A stretch of DNA of 64,000 nt from positions 171,579-235,578 of the forward strand of contig JALVVR010000048.1 in NCBI GenBank assembly GCA_027023305.1, written 5' to 3'. The notes beneath the pieces were generated by a model. It was not told the origin of the DNA. It saw only the letters and a program-made list of their open reading frames with translations, and ran no database searches. This DNA comes from Campylobacterales bacterium (GTDB lineage: Bacteria; Campylobacterota; Campylobacteria; Campylobacterales; QNZT01). Of this stretch, positions 1 to 10,655 are shown piece after piece. Made by a program: the position numbers and the translations under genes. Numbering within the stretch: the first letter of the stretch is position 1; each line of letters opens with the position of its first letter.

Positions 1-910
1 GTTTTTTAACATATACAGATTTATATGTATTTACCTTCCATATTACATGATCTATTTTAGCTAAGTTCATAAATACACTATCAGATAAATTTGATAATTC
101 TGTTAATGATTTACTAGTTAAATGATGTAAATCATGAATCTCACTGTTATAATCATTTGTATTTAAATGTATAGTATTTATTGTGCCATCTATTTCTTTG
201 AACTCACTATGTGTATTTTTTATACTTTCCTGGATAGATTTTACAGTTTTTTCTATATCTGTAGCTACATAAGCAGTTTTATTTGCTAGATTTTTAACTT
301 CGCTTGCGACAACAGCAAATCCTTTTCCTGCATCTCCAGCACTTGCTGCTTCAACTGATGCATTTAGTGATAGGATATTTATCTGCATAACTACTTCATT
401 AATTTGAGCTATAAATTTCTCTATATTTACAGCTTTTTTTGATAAGTCATCTATAACTGAAGCTACGCTATGTGATTTAGAAAGTAACTTGTCCAAGTTT
501 GTTACTATTGCTTCTATATCATTAAAAGCTTTTTTAAAGTTATTATCAACATCTGAAGATAGTTTTAAACTGTCTTTAGCTTTAGCTGTAGATTCAGCTA
601 TATTTGATTGAATATCAATTAATGAATAAGCAAGATTTTCATTTTCAAACCCATATAATTCTAAAAGGTCTTTATACTGTAATTTAAAATCATCAGTTTT
701 TTTCTCTTTATTATTCTCTTTTTCTTCACTTAACTTCCACTTCAAACTCTCAATCTCGTCATCTTTAAGCTTTATTTGCTCTTTATATTTATTAAGTTCA
801 TCTTCTAAGAGTTTAATTGTTGACTCTTTTTTAGCTAAGTTTTCTTCAAACTCTAAACTTTTATCTTCAACAACTTCATTATCAGTGCTTGATTTAAAAA
901 TTGATAACAT
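1..910 (-). CDS. Cytoplasmic methyl-accepting chemotaxis protein with CZB domain (TlpD-like), 3' end outside window
   Basis: The ATG at 910 follows a GGGG-containing ribosome site, and the frame stays open to the window edge (303 codons seen). There is no membrane segment. The first ~110 residues are charged and coiled-coil-like. The signalling tip is recognisable by INILSLNASVEAASAGDAGK and GFAVVASEVKNLANKTA. The last visible part, around residues 285-300, carries the chemoreceptor zinc-binding motif (H plus IDHVIWKVNTY). This order (coiled coil, signalling domain, C-terminal CZB) matches soluble receptors such as H. pylori TlpD, which sense oxidative or energy stress. The ligand is not visible. 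It is co-directional with the nuo operon but separated from it by a hairpin. Confidence 0.88.
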   Translation of the reverse strand, partial: MLSIFKSSTDNEVVEDKSLEFEENLAKKESTIKLLEDELNKYKEQIKLKDDEIESLKWKLSEEKENNKEKKTDDFKLQYKDLLELYGFENENLAYSLIDIQSNIAESTAKAKDSLKLSSDVDNNFKKAFNDIEAIVTNLDKLLSKSHSVASVIDDLSKKAVNIEKFIAQINEVVMQINILSLNASVEAASAGDAGKGFAVVASEVKNLANKTAYVATDIEKTVKSIQESIKNTHSEFKEIDGTINTIHLNTNDYNSEIHDLHHLTSKSLTELSNLSDSVFMNLAKIDHVIWKVNTYKSVYVKK

Positions 911-987
911 ATTTACCCCTATATTGTATTTACAAAAGTAAATCGACAGTTCTTAAAATTATTTTAGTAATTTTGAAATAATTTGTA

Positions 988-1011
988 GATTTTAGGAGGT
1001 TTCCTAAAATC
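988..1011 (-). terminator. Hairpin overlapping the nuoN stop codon, candidate end of the nuo operon
   Basis: A perfect 10-bp inverted repeat (GATTTTAGGA / TCCTAAAATC) with a 4-nt loop covers the TAG stop of nuoN at 1004-1006. No clean U run follows on the minus strand, so it is either an imperfect intrinsic terminator or a 3'-end stabilising hairpin between nuoN and the chemoreceptor gene. Confidence 0.5.
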
Positions 1012-2494
1012 CACTCATTTTCACATATTCAGTGATTATTTTTAGCATTGGATTAGCCATAAATATAGCGAACAATGTTCCAGCAGCTGCAACACCTAAA
1101 ACAACTTTTAGTGAAGCAGAAGAGTTTTTAAGATAAATAGTTCCATCATTTGAGATTGGATCTTTTAAAAACATATAAACTACAAGTTTTAAGTAGTAGT
1201 AAACAGATATAGCACTATTTAATGCCATAATAAGTGCTAAACCAACAAATCCTGCATCAACAGCAGCACTCATGATATATAATTTTCCCCAAAACAGAGA
1301 AAAAGGAGGAACTCCTGCAAGACTTAACATAAACATACCCATAATAACTGCATTTACAGGCATTATAGCAATCATACCAGAAAACTTTTCATAAGGATGA
1401 TCAAATCTAGTTCCAGCCCAACCTTTTGATTTATGACGAGAAACCCAAAGCATAGTAAATGCTCCAAGGTTTGTAAAAGTAAATAGTACCCAGTATAAAA
1501 ACAGAGCAGAATTTGCTTGAGTTGTTCCTATAAGTATAGCACTCATAGCAAAACCAGCATGACTTATAGAACTATAAGCAAGCATTCTTTTAACACTTTG
1601 TTGAACAAGCGCCATTATATTTGTCAAAGTCATAGTTAATACTGCTACTAGATAAAGTACATCTTGTACCCAAACTACATTTGCATGAATCAAAAACTCA
1701 AACATTCTCATAGCAACTACAAATCCAGCTATTTTAGGAACAATTGACATATACCCAGCTAGTGCTGCACTAGCTCCTTCATAAACATCTGGTGTCCAAG
1801 TATGAAAAGGAACCATTGATAGTTTAAATCCAAAAGCTGCTATCATAAAAACTACACCCGTAAGTACAAAAGGAAGTCCAGCAAATCCTTTACTTCCCAC
1901 TACCTCTGCCATTTTGTGTATTTCTAAACTTCCAGTTGCATAGTAAAACATAACTGCTGCAAACACATAAAGTCCAGAGGCTAAAGCACCCATTGTAAAA
2001 TATTTTATAGCAGCTTCTATACTTCTGCTTCTGTTATGCATAGCAATCATAGTGTAAAGTGCTAAAGATGAAGTTTCAAGTCCTATAAATATCATAATCA
2101 GGTTATCACTACTTACCATAAACTCAAAACCACCTATCATAAAAAGAAAAAGTGCAAAAAACTCTGGATATGCAAACTCATGAAATCTTTTAGTTGTAAG
2201 TGCTAGAAGTATAAATAGTGCTGAAGCTATCAAAACTATTGCTTCCCCAAGCTTTGCTATACCGTCAATTAGTATAACATCAAAAAACCCCCTACTATCT
2301 CCACTATATCCAAAAACTGCACCTAAGCTTAAAAGTATAAAAAGCTCACTCATCATTACATAAAAGCTCTTATTCAACTTATCATTTGTCAAGTCTATTA
2401 CTAAGATTACTAAACCACCTACAATAGCAAGTATCATAGGTACTAGTGAAACAAAGTTTAAGCTTCCCATATCTATGTTTATTGGCTGTATCAT
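1004..2494 (-). CDS. nuoN: NADH-quinone oxidoreductase subunit N (complex I)
   Basis: 496-residue antiporter-like membrane subunit of the complex I proton-pumping arm (ND2 family). It is almost entirely hydrophobic, with about 14 predicted membrane segments. Family marks include the [19 protein letters not shown] segment near residue 225-245, with the conserved lysine and the HTW, and [10 protein letters not shown] near residue 310. It is the last gene of the nuo operon; its start overlaps the nuoM stop by 4 nt (translational coupling). The length is normal for the family. Confidence 0.97.
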   Translation of the reverse strand: MIQPINIDMGSLNFVSLVPMILAIVGGLVILVIDLTNDKLNKSFYVMMSELFILLSLGAVFGYSGDSRGFFDVILIDGIAKLGEAIVLIASALFILLALTTKRFHEFAYPEFFALFLFMIGGFEFMVSSDNLIMIFIGLETSSLALYTMIAMHNRSRSIEAAIKYFTMGALASGLYVFAAVMFYYATGSLEIHKMAEVVGSKGFAGLPFVLTGVVFMIAAFGFKLSMVPFHTWTPDVYEGASAALAGYMSIVPKIAGFVVAMRMFEFLIHANVVWVQDVLYLVAVLTMTLTNIMALVQQSVKRMLAYSSISHAGFAMSAILIGTTQANSALFLYWVLFTFTNLGAFTMLWVSRHKSKGWAGTRFDHPYEKFSGMIAIMPVNAVIMGMFMLSLAGVPPFSLFWGKLYIMSAAVDAGFVGLALIMALNSAISVYYYLKLVVYMFLKDPISNDGTIYLKNSSASLKVVLGVAAAGTLFAIFMANPMLKIITEYVKMSGF

Positions 2495-4020
2495 TTTGTA
2501 GCCTCCCCTATAGTGTTTACTTTTTTAAGAAAATCTCTAGTCTCTTGAACTTGAGCTTTTTTATACATATTTACTATCATATTTTTTACGGTGCTATCCA
2601 TAGGATGAAGTACTGGTTTTGGATAAATACCAAGATAAATAACTATTGCAACCAAAGGTATAAGTGCTGTTAACTCTTTTGCATCGAGGTCTTTTAGTTT
2701 TTCATTTGCCTTGTTTGTAAGAGGACCAAAAAATGATTTTTTATAAAGTGTTAGCATATAAACAGCACCAATAATAATACCAGTTCCAGCAAGTGCAGTC
2801 ATCATTGGGGAAACTTTATAAAATCCCATCAATGATAAAAACTCACCAACAAATCCAATAGTAAGTGGAAGTCCAACTGCAGCCATCATCATAATACCAA
2901 ATATAGTTGCATAGTATGGCATAACAGAAGCCAGTCCTCCAAACTCACTCATAAGCTTAGTATGTCTTCTATCATATATAACCCCAACAAGCATAAACAG
3001 TGCACCACTAACAACACCATGACTTATCATCAAAAACAAACTACCAGCTATACCCTCAGCATTCAGTGCAAAAGTACCAAGTACTATAACACCCATATGA
3101 GAAACTGAACTATATGCAATAACTTGCTTCATATCTTTTTGAGCATAAGCGACCATCGCAGTATAAATTATCATGATAATTGCAACAGTAGCTATCGGAG
3201 TTACAAAGTGAACACTCGCATCAGGAAACATTGGAAGTGAAAATCTGACAAATCCATAAGTACCCATTTTTAGTAGTACTGCTGCTAGTATAACCGAACC
3301 AATAGTTGGTGCTTGTCCGTGAGCATAAGGTAACCAAGTATGAAATGGGAACATAGGAACTTTAATAGCAAAACCAACAAAAAATGCACCAAATAACCAC
3401 AACTGAGTTTCAAATGGTATCTTCATAGCCTGCCATGCTGGGATTGAAAAACTCCAAACTCCATGAATTTCATGATAAAGATGAGCCATATATAAAATAC
3501 CAACAAGCATTATCAAAGAACCTGCAAATGTATATAAGAAAAATTTAACAGCTGCATAAACTCTTAGATTTCCTCCCCAAGCACCTATAATATATAACAT
3601 AGGAACAAGTGAAAATTCCCAAAATACATAAAATAGCATAACATCAAGAGCAGAGAAAACACCAACCATTGTCATCTCTAAAAATAGTAAAGTGATAATA
3701 AGATTTTTTAAATCTTTTGTAATACTAAGTCCTATTATCGCTATCATACTCATAAAAGTACTAAGTATTATAAGAAAAAGACTTATTCCATCTATTCCAA
3801 TCGCATAATTTATACCAAACTCACTAATAAGTGGTATATTTTGTACAAATTGAAAACCTGGATTTGAGGCATCATACCCTATCCAAAGTCCTAAAGAGAA
3901 AACAAACTCTACAGCAGTAACTGCTATACCATAAGCTCTAATACCTTCTTTTTCTATCAAAAAACCCAATACAGCTGCAACTGCTGGGAAAAAAATCAAA
4001 AGTGTTAATATTGAATCCAT
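2491..4020 (-). CDS. nuoM: NADH-quinone oxidoreductase subunit M (complex I)
   Basis: 509-residue antiporter-like membrane subunit (ND4 family), forming one of the three proton channels of complex I. Conserved features are [19 protein letters not shown] around residue 220, the lysine of [13 protein letters not shown], and [14 protein letters not shown] around residue 300. It lies 11 bp downstream of nuoL, overlaps nuoN by 4 nt, and has a normal length. Confidence 0.97.
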   Translation of the reverse strand: MDSILTLLIFFPAVAAVLGFLIEKEGIRAYGIAVTAVEFVFSLGLWIGYDASNPGFQFVQNIPLISEFGINYAIGIDGISLFLIILSTFMSMIAIIGLSITKDLKNLIITLLFLEMTMVGVFSALDVMLFYVFWEFSLVPMLYIIGAWGGNLRVYAAVKFFLYTFAGSLIMLVGILYMAHLYHEIHGVWSFSIPAWQAMKIPFETQLWLFGAFFVGFAIKVPMFPFHTWLPYAHGQAPTIGSVILAAVLLKMGTYGFVRFSLPMFPDASVHFVTPIATVAIIMIIYTAMVAYAQKDMKQVIAYSSVSHMGVIVLGTFALNAEGIAGSLFLMISHGVVSGALFMLVGVIYDRRHTKLMSEFGGLASVMPYYATIFGIMMMAAVGLPLTIGFVGEFLSLMGFYKVSPMMTALAGTGIIIGAVYMLTLYKKSFFGPLTNKANEKLKDLDAKELTALIPLVAIVIYLGIYPKPVLHPMDSTVKNMIVNMYKKAQVQETRDFLKKVNTIGEATK

Positions 4021-4031
4021 CCATTTTCTCC

Positions 4032-5918
4032 TTACATACCTGGTTTATAAAATACTACAAACATAAGTAGCACTACTAAACCAACTACCATCCATTTTAA
4101 GTTTTTAGATAAATTACCACTCTGCATAGCAGTTGATTTACCACCTAATTTATAGATAATAGCTGCTATACCATCAACTGAGGCATCTACTATCTTCATA
4201 TCTATCTTTTCCCAAGCTATTTTAGAAAGTTCATAGTATGGTTTAGTAATAACTTTCTCATAAAACTGTGGAATATAATACTGATTAAGTAAAAGAGAGT
4301 GAATAGGAGTTCCCTCAAATAAATCTTTAAGCTTATTATTTCTAAATTTCAACACTGCAAATACTATACCACCAAGAGCTATTCCCAAAGTTACAACAAG
4401 TAAGAAAAGGAAAGTTCCTGTACTTACTTCTGGCTCGTATTCTGGTAAAAACTCTGTAACAAAATGAACAAAACTATGTTCAAAAAATCCAGCTATAGTA
4501 GCCAAGATTGCAAGTGGTGCCATAGCAGCAATCGCAAACCATTTTGCTTCATGAGGATGAGCACCTATCTCTTTATATCTAGGTTTTCCAGTAAACACTA
4601 TCATGACAAGTCTAAAACTATAAAATGCAGTCATACCAGCACCTAACCATAACATTGCCCAAAGTACATAGTGATGTGAACTAAAAGCAGTCTCTAAAAT
4701 CTTATCTTTTGAGAAGAATCCAGCAAATGGATAAATACCAGCAAGTGCCAAAGATGCTACTGTCATGATAATCATAGTCCACTTCATCTCTTTTCCAAGT
4801 GCACCCATTTTTTTGATATTTAACTCATCATGCATCGCATGCATAACATTACCTGCACCTAAAAATAAAACTGATTTAAAGAAAGCATGAGTCATCAAAT
4901 GAAATAGTGCTATCCAATAAGCTCCAAGTCCTCCAGCAACAAACATATATCCAAGTTGTGAAAGAGTTGAGTAAGCGATTATTTTTTTCAAGTCATTGTT
5001 TACCAAAGCCATAGAAGCTGCAAATACTGCAACAAAAGCTCCTACCATAGCTATAATAAATCCAATCTCCGGAATAGTTTGATATATAGGAAAACTTCTA
5101 ACAACTAGATAAACTCCAGCTGTTACCATTGTAGCTGCATGAATCAAAGCAGAAACTGGAGTTGGACCCTCCATAGCATCAGCTAGCCAAGTATGTAGTG
5201 GAAATTGAGCCGATTTTCCCATAGCACCAATAAATAAAAATATACCAATAAGTACAACTGTTGAATGAGATAAACTACCAACATGAGCAAATACGACATC
5301 ATAATCTAAACTTCCAAGATTCCAGTAAATTAAAAAGATACCAATAAGCATACCAAGGTCTGCTATTCTGTTCATGATAAATGCTTCATTTGCTGCCCAT
5401 GATGGAGATATAGCTGGGTAAACCTCTCTCGGTAAATCCTCTTTGTGATACCAAAATCCAATAAGCAACCAAGAACAAACACCAACACCTTCCCAACCTA
5501 TAAAAAGTCCTAAGAAATTATCACTCATAACAAGTATCATCATGGAGAAAACAAAAGCTGATAAATAACTAAAAAATCTGTTAAAACTCTTATCATGCTC
5601 CATATAGTAGTTTGAGTAAATATGAACTAAAGCAGAAACTGTTGTAACTGTTACCATCATGATAACAGAAGCCTGATCAACTACAAATCCAAAGTCAAGA
5701 TGAAAGTTTCCTGCACTAATCCAGTTAAAAAGTTTTGATTTTACTATATGCTCACCATCTACATAAAAAAGCAATCTCATAGATGCAAACCAAGATAAAG
5801 CTAAAAGAGATGATGTTACTACTCCAACAAAAAGTTTCTTAGGTGTTGTAGCAAACAAAGCTGCAAAAAGTGAACCAACTATTGGTGCAAAAAGTGCTAT
5901 ATATAAATATTTTTCCAT
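4032..5918 (-). CDS. nuoL: NADH-quinone oxidoreductase subunit L (complex I)
   Basis: 628-residue distal antiporter-like subunit (ND5 family). It shows GWEGVGVCSWLLIGFWY near residue 140, FPLHTWLADAMEGPTPVSAL near residue 245, and AYSTLSQLGYMFVAGG near residue 315. The hydrophobic C-terminal extension, with the lateral helix and an anchoring final membrane segment (WMVVGLVVLLMFVVF), is present. It lies directly after nuoK with a 2-nt gap. Confidence 0.97.
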   Translation of the reverse strand: MEKYLYIALFAPIVGSLFAALFATTPKKLFVGVVTSSLLALSWFASMRLLFYVDGEHIVKSKLFNWISAGNFHLDFGFVVDQASVIMMVTVTTVSALVHIYSNYYMEHDKSFNRFFSYLSAFVFSMMILVMSDNFLGLFIGWEGVGVCSWLLIGFWYHKEDLPREVYPAISPSWAANEAFIMNRIADLGMLIGIFLIYWNLGSLDYDVVFAHVGSLSHSTVVLIGIFLFIGAMGKSAQFPLHTWLADAMEGPTPVSALIHAATMVTAGVYLVVRSFPIYQTIPEIGFIIAMVGAFVAVFAASMALVNNDLKKIIAYSTLSQLGYMFVAGGLGAYWIALFHLMTHAFFKSVLFLGAGNVMHAMHDELNIKKMGALGKEMKWTMIIMTVASLALAGIYPFAGFFSKDKILETAFSSHHYVLWAMLWLGAGMTAFYSFRLVMIVFTGKPRYKEIGAHPHEAKWFAIAAMAPLAILATIAGFFEHSFVHFVTEFLPEYEPEVSTGTFLFLLVVTLGIALGGIVFAVLKFRNNKLKDLFEGTPIHSLLLNQYYIPQFYEKVITKPYYELSKIAWEKIDMKIVDASVDGIAAIIYKLGGKSTAMQSGNLSKNLKWMVVGLVVLLMFVVFYKPGM

Positions 5919-5920
5919 GC

Positions 5921-6223
5921 CTATCCTTTCATCTCTTGAAGTGAATCTAAATCAATAGTTCCATTTCTTTTATACCATAAAACTAAAAGTCCAAGTCCAA
6001 CTGCAACTTCACTAGCTGCAACTGCTATGATAAAAAATGAAAACATTTGACCTGTTAAATCGTGATAATACTTTGATATTGCAGCAAAAGCTATATTTAC
6101 TGCATTTAGTAAAATCTCAGTTGAAAAAAACAGTAAAAGAAGATTTTTTCTTCTTATTACACCAATCAAACCTATTACAAACAGTATTGCTGCCAATACC
6201 AAATAATGAGTTAATGTTATCAT
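5921..6223 (-). CDS. nuoK: NADH-quinone oxidoreductase subunit K (complex I)
   Basis: 100-residue protein with three membrane helices (ND4L family). It carries the conserved membrane glutamates in STEILLNAVNIAF and AASEVAVGLGLLV, part of the central acidic/basic proton path. Its start overlaps the nuoJ stop by 4 nt. The length is exactly that of the family. Confidence 0.96.
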   Translation of the reverse strand: MITLTHYLVLAAILFVIGLIGVIRRKNLLLLFFSTEILLNAVNIAFAAISKYYHDLTGQMFSFFIIAVAASEVAVGLGLLVLWYKRNGTIDLDSLQEMKG

Positions 6224-6804
6224 TTGTTATCCTTTATATCAAACTCTTCAGCTTCTATTTTTTTCTCAGCATTTATATCAAGAGTTATACTTTCATCCAT
6301 TTTTTTACCAACAAGTATAATACCAGCTATCATAGCTACTAGTAACATTACAGCTGCTAATTCAAACTGAGCCAAATACTTTGTAAATAAAACTATACCA
6401 ACTGCTTGAGGATTGTTTGTTCCAAAAAGAATATTTTGATTTAGTGGTGCATCAAGATTTAACAAACTCGGTACAAATGGAGCAGAGATTATACAAAGAA
6501 GTAAAATACCACTTGCCACCCAAAGGATATTTGTTATAAGTGGTGTATCAATACTCTCTTTAACATCTTTTGTTGTATCAAAAAACATCATTCCAAAAGC
6601 ATATATCGCCATAACAGCACCTGTATAAACTATGATTTGAACTACACCCAAAAAGTCTGCATCAAGCAGAAAGAAAAATCCAGATATAAGTATCATACCA
6701 GCTGCCAATGCACTCATCGCATAGAGTGCATTTTTACTCAATACCACGATAAGAAATAATCCTATCGTTAGAGCCGAAAATAAATAAAATGCTATTGCTT
6801 CCAT
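6220..6804 (-). CDS. nuoJ: NADH-quinone oxidoreductase subunit J (complex I)
   Basis: 194-residue membrane subunit (ND6 family) with five hydrophobic segments. The conserved third-helix signature FLGVVQIIVYTGAVMAIYAF is near residue 50-70. I chose the ATG at 6804, because an AGGA ribosome site lies 6 nt upstream; an in-frame TTG two codons earlier (6810) overlaps that site. It follows nuoI by 9 nt and overlaps nuoK. Confidence 0.95.
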   Translation of the reverse strand: MEAIAFYLFSALTIGLFLIVVLSKNALYAMSALAAGMILISGFFFLLDADFLGVVQIIVYTGAVMAIYAFGMMFFDTTKDVKESIDTPLITNILWVASGILLLCIISAPFVPSLLNLDAPLNQNILFGTNNPQAVGIVLFTKYLAQFELAAVMLLVAMIAGIILVGKKMDESITLDINAEKKIEAEEFDIKDNK

Positions 6805-6813
6805 ACTCAATCC

Positions 6814-7434
6814 TTAATATGCCAGAGGCGTTTTTTTGATGTTTTCATCTGCATTTGGACTAACACTACCAAATCCAGCAAATTCTTTTTGCTTACCAGC
6901 ACGAAATTGATCCATAGGAGTTACAAGCTCAGCCATAGTTGTAAAGTGTGCTCTTTGCTCACTTACATGCTCATAATCTTGACCATGTGTAATAGCAAGT
7001 TCTGGACAAACTTCAGCACAATATCCACAATAAATACATCTTCCAAGATTTATCGTATAACTATTAACTACTTTTCTACCCTTAGAACCATACTTTGTAC
7101 CAATCTCTATACAATTTGCTATACAAATCTTTTCACAAAGTCCACAACCTATACATCTTTGATTTCCACTCTCCATCAACCTTTTTATCTGATGCAAAGC
7201 TCTATATCTTGGACTAATAGGTAACTTTTCTAAAGGATATTGTATTGTATGGATATTAAATTTAAGCATTTCACGAAACACTATCCATAATCCTACAAAA
7301 AGTTCTCCACTTAGAGTTCTTTTCAGTACTTGAGAAAACTTCTCTTTCCAACCAACAGGATTTGAACTTCCCTCAACATACATATAATCAACTGATATAT
7401 CTCTGTTTTTATAATCTTTAAAATCTATCATCAT
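6814..7434 (-). CDS. nuoI: NADH-quinone oxidoreductase subunit I, 2x[4Fe-4S] (complex I)
   Basis: 206-residue ferredoxin-like subunit carrying clusters N6a and N6b, which pass electrons from NuoG towards NuoB. Two cluster motifs are visible: CIGCGLCEKICIANC and CIYCGYCAEVCPE. The first has Ile where the usual motif has Pro after the fourth cysteine. A basic N-terminal part of ~85 residues contains the amphipathic membrane-associating region. Two adjacent ATGs (7434, 7431) follow an AGGAG site, so the exact start is uncertain by one codon. Confidence 0.96.
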   Translation of the reverse strand: MMIDFKDYKNRDISVDYMYVEGSSNPVGWKEKFSQVLKRTLSGELFVGLWIVFREMLKFNIHTIQYPLEKLPISPRYRALHQIKRLMESGNQRCIGCGLCEKICIANCIEIGTKYGSKGRKVVNSYTINLGRCIYCGYCAEVCPELAITHGQDYEHVSEQRAHFTTMAELVTPMDQFRAGKQKEFAGFGSVSPNADENIKKTPLAY

Positions 7435-7441
7435 CCCTCTC

Positions 7442-8395
7442 CTATATAAGAACTATACCAGTTATAAGTATATTTACAACTGCTAACGGCATAAGCACTT
7501 TCCAACATAACCACATCAACTGATCTGGTCTAACATGAGGCCAAGCTGCTCTAACCCATAAAAATAAAAATATCAAAATAGCAACTTTTATGATGATAGC
7601 AAGTCCACCAGGAATAAACCACATATCATTATATCCACCAAGAAAAACTAAAGCTGCAACAAAAGCAACTGTAAACATATTTGCATACTCACCTATTGCA
7701 AAAAGTCCCCATCTCATACCACTATATTCAGTAGCATAACCAGTAACAATCTCGGCTTCATGCTCTAGTAAGTCAAACGGTGTTCTGTTTGTCTCTGCAT
7801 ATCCAGCTATCAAGTATAAAACAAAAGCAACTGGTTGAGCAAAAACTATCCATCCATGAGTTGTTTGATAATTGTTTATATCTATCAAAGACAAACTTCC
7901 AACCATCATAAGAGGAGCTATAAGTGAAAGTCCTGTTACAACTTCAAAAGATAACATTTGAACTACTGTTCTTGCTGCACCCAAAATTGACCACTTATTA
8001 TCAGATGCCATACCAGCAAGTAGTGGTGCATACATACCAACTGCCATAACACCAACAACAAATAATATCCCTATATTTACATCTGCAACTATAATACCAG
8101 GCAAAAATGGAACTGCACTCATAGCTATAAAAGCAGTTGCTGCAGCTATAACAGGTGCTATTCTAAATATAGGTTTTATAGCATTTTGAGGAATTATATC
8201 CTCTTTTGTAAAAAGCTTTATACCATCAGCTGCAACTTGCAAAACTCCATAAGGACCAACATGCATAGGTCCTAGTCTTCTTTGCATAAATGCTAAAACC
8301 TTTCTTTCAAAATATGTTGTAATACCAGCAAGAGCTGAAAATACAGTAAGTATTACAACTACTTTTACCAGTGTCCACAATATGTATGAATCCAT
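7442..8395 (-). CDS. nuoH: NADH-quinone oxidoreductase subunit H (complex I)
   Basis: 317-residue membrane subunit (ND1 family) that forms the quinone-site entrance and docks the peripheral arm. The family motifs RRLGPMHVGPYGVLQ (residues ~40-55), the glutamate-rich loop EHEAEIVTGYATEYSGMRWG (~205-225) and LFLWVRAAWPHVRPDQLM near the C-terminus are all present, with eight membrane helices. It lies 1 nt after nuoG-1. Confidence 0.97.
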   Translation of the reverse strand: MDSYILWTLVKVVVILTVFSALAGITTYFERKVLAFMQRRLGPMHVGPYGVLQVAADGIKLFTKEDIIPQNAIKPIFRIAPVIAAATAFIAMSAVPFLPGIIVADVNIGILFVVGVMAVGMYAPLLAGMASDNKWSILGAARTVVQMLSFEVVTGLSLIAPLMMVGSLSLIDINNYQTTHGWIVFAQPVAFVLYLIAGYAETNRTPFDLLEHEAEIVTGYATEYSGMRWGLFAIGEYANMFTVAFVAALVFLGGYNDMWFIPGGLAIIIKVAILIFLFLWVRAAWPHVRPDQLMWLCWKVLMPLAVVNILITGIVLI

Positions 8396-8396
8396 C

Positions 8397-10655
8397 TTAT
8401 ACCCCTTCTACTTTTATTTTAGCAAATCTATATCCACTTTCAAATATAGCTTTTGTATCAATGTTTTTATCAAAAGTTGGAAGATATCCTATCTCTCCAC
8501 TAAGTTGCTTATCAACTTTAACTTCAAGTTCAAGTTCTCCAACTTTTACTCGGCTTCCCTCTTCTAAACCTTTATCACTACTTACATAAAATCCACCATT
8601 TGTTTTTAACTGTTTAGCCATATTTGTAAATGGACTAAACTGATTTATAGGATTTGATAAATAAACAACATCATCTCCAAAATCCTCTACATCATTAGCA
8701 CTCTCTACATCATCACTAGCTTCACACTCACTTATACCAAGTAGATAACCTCTATGCTCGACTCCACCATTATCATAATAGTTAGGTAGTTCATCAAAAT
8801 CTCTAGCTTCATAGCCTTTACTCTCTGGTAACTCTTTAGTATAAAGTGCTGTGTACTCTTTTTCTACTCCAAGTGCTGATGCTACTTGATTTAATGTATA
8901 ACCTTTATAACCAACTGCTGCATTTGTAAGAACAACTCTTTTATCTATGTTTGTAAATGTCCCCTCTTGTTGGTTTAAAGCTGGCATATCAAGATCACCA
9001 TCACCAAGAGCTGATATTTTTATATCTCCATCTTCATTATATCCAACTACTTTACTTCCAGCTTCTTCATCTAACTCACAAATATTTGCAACTCCAAGTG
9101 TGTTTGTTGAAGTTGGGATAATAGTTACTGTTACATCTAAAAGTCTATCGATTAATCCTACTATCTTAGCTAAATTTTCACTTCTTGGATGAGTATAACA
9201 ATCACTTCCAACTACTAAAGTAAACTTGTCTTTTTTAGCAAGCATTTTTGTAATCTTAGCTTCAAAATCTTCTGGAAGATTTACTAGTGAACTATCATAC
9301 TCAACACTTGGAACATCTGTTTCTAAACTTTTTCCTAAGAACTCTAAGATAAAAGCTAGAGTATGCTCTTCACTTCCTACCTTGTTTTGTACTGCCATGA
9401 AGTTTTTAGCAAATGTAGGAACAACTGTGTCTCCAACTGGATGAAAGTAAAGTCCAGCACCCTTGTTCATAGTTAAAGCATTATTTACAGCAAATCCAAC
9501 ATTTGGTGCATCTCTTCTTATATCACTTCCAACTACTACCACAAAGTTTGACTCTTTTATATCTTTTAAACTTCCACTATAAAGACTTTTTCCACTTGTA
9601 GAACTATATGCTTCTAAAAACTTTTGATAAGCCAATGCATCATTATTTACAAGTTTGTAACCTTTAGCTTCTTTTAGTTTTTGAAGCATTAAAGCCTCTT
9701 CATTCGTAATATATGAGTTAAATTTGATACTGTCTGCTTCACTCATAAACTCAAGCACTTTGTTAAATGCAGCTTCATCTTGTCCTGTAACTCTATTTTG
9801 AAAGTCATATCCAAATCTAGCAGCCCCATTAAGAGTTGCAAAATGATGTTCATTTGTTACTCTTAAAATCTCACCATTTTTCACTTCATAGTTGATTAAA
9901 GAACAGTCACTTGAGTGAGGATTTGATGCTGGAACTTTTACTAGCTCCCAAGCATTTGATTTGTATTGGAAATCTTTACTTATCAAAGCACCAACAGGAC
10001 AAACACTTATACACTCACCACAATCTTGGCACTCTAAGCTATCATCTTCATTTACAGTTCCGATTATAGATTTTTGAAGTTTGTTCCACATAGCATAGCT
10101 ATCTTTTGGCATAGTAGCTTTTAACTCTTTATCAAGTGGTTCTCCACCTCTAGGAACAGTTTTAAGTACAGAATCACCTATCATATCTTTACAAACAGTT
10201 ACACACTTTTCACAAACTATACAAAGTCCTGCATCGTACTTCATAAGTCCCCAATCTTTTATAGGTCTAAAAGTATCTTTTGTAGCATATTTTTGTTCAT
10301 GTACTCTCATGTAAAGTGTATAGTTTTGAAGTTCGCACTCTCCACTTTGGTCACAAACACCACATTGAAGAGGATGATTTACATCATATACACTCATGAT
10401 AGATTCTCTCTCTTGTTCTATCTCTTCATTTGAAGTTGTTATAACCATTCCGTCCTTTGCTTTGGCATTACAAGAGTAAACTCTCTTACCATCAGCTTCT
10501 ACTAGACACAACCTACAAGCTAAAGTTGGAGAACATCCTGTAAGATAGCAAAGAGCTGGTATAAATATATCATTTCTCCTTGCTATATTTAGGATAAATT
10601 CACCCTCAGTAGCTTCGCAAACTTTTCCGTTTATCTCTACATTGATTTTACTCAT
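8397..10655 (-). CDS. nuoG: NADH-quinone oxidoreductase subunit G, copy 1 (extra [4Fe-4S] ligands)
   Basis: 752-residue iron-sulfur subunit of the peripheral arm. In order it has a [2Fe-2S] ferredoxin domain (C36, C47, C50, C62), a His-Cys3 cluster (H94, C98, C101, C107), then two complete CxxCxxCxxxC sets (C145-C155 and C209-C219, the latter CQDCGECISVCPVGAL), and a degenerate molybdopterin-type domain to the end. Ordinary NuoG has only four cysteines for N4 in that stretch, so this copy can hold one additional [4Fe-4S] cluster, as [FeFe]-hydrogenase and formate dehydrogenase relatives do. N7-type ligands are missing. It overlaps nuoG copy 2 by 4 nt. The last ~200 residues are clearly paralogous between the two copies. 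Confidence 0.93.
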   Translation of the reverse strand: MSKINVEINGKVCEATEGEFILNIARRNDIFIPALCYLTGCSPTLACRLCLVEADGKRVYSCNAKAKDGMVITTSNEEIEQERESIMSVYDVNHPLQCGVCDQSGECELQNYTLYMRVHEQKYATKDTFRPIKDWGLMKYDAGLCIVCEKCVTVCKDMIGDSVLKTVPRGGEPLDKELKATMPKDSYAMWNKLQKSIIGTVNEDDSLECQDCGECISVCPVGALISKDFQYKSNAWELVKVPASNPHSSDCSLINYEVKNGEILRVTNEHHFATLNGAARFGYDFQNRVTGQDEAAFNKVLEFMSEADSIKFNSYITNEEALMLQKLKEAKGYKLVNNDALAYQKFLEAYSSTSGKSLYSGSLKDIKESNFVVVVGSDIRRDAPNVGFAVNNALTMNKGAGLYFHPVGDTVVPTFAKNFMAVQNKVGSEEHTLAFILEFLGKSLETDVPSVEYDSSLVNLPEDFEAKITKMLAKKDKFTLVVGSDCYTHPRSENLAKIVGLIDRLLDVTVTIIPTSTNTLGVANICELDEEAGSKVVGYNEDGDIKISALGDGDLDMPALNQQEGTFTNIDKRVVLTNAAVGYKGYTLNQVASALGVEKEYTALYTKELPESKGYEARDFDELPNYYDNGGVEHRGYLLGISECEASDDVESANDVEDFGDDVVYLSNPINQFSPFTNMAKQLKTNGGFYVSSDKGLEEGSRVKVGELELEVKVDKQLSGEIGYLPTFDKNIDTKAIFESGYRFAKIKVEGV

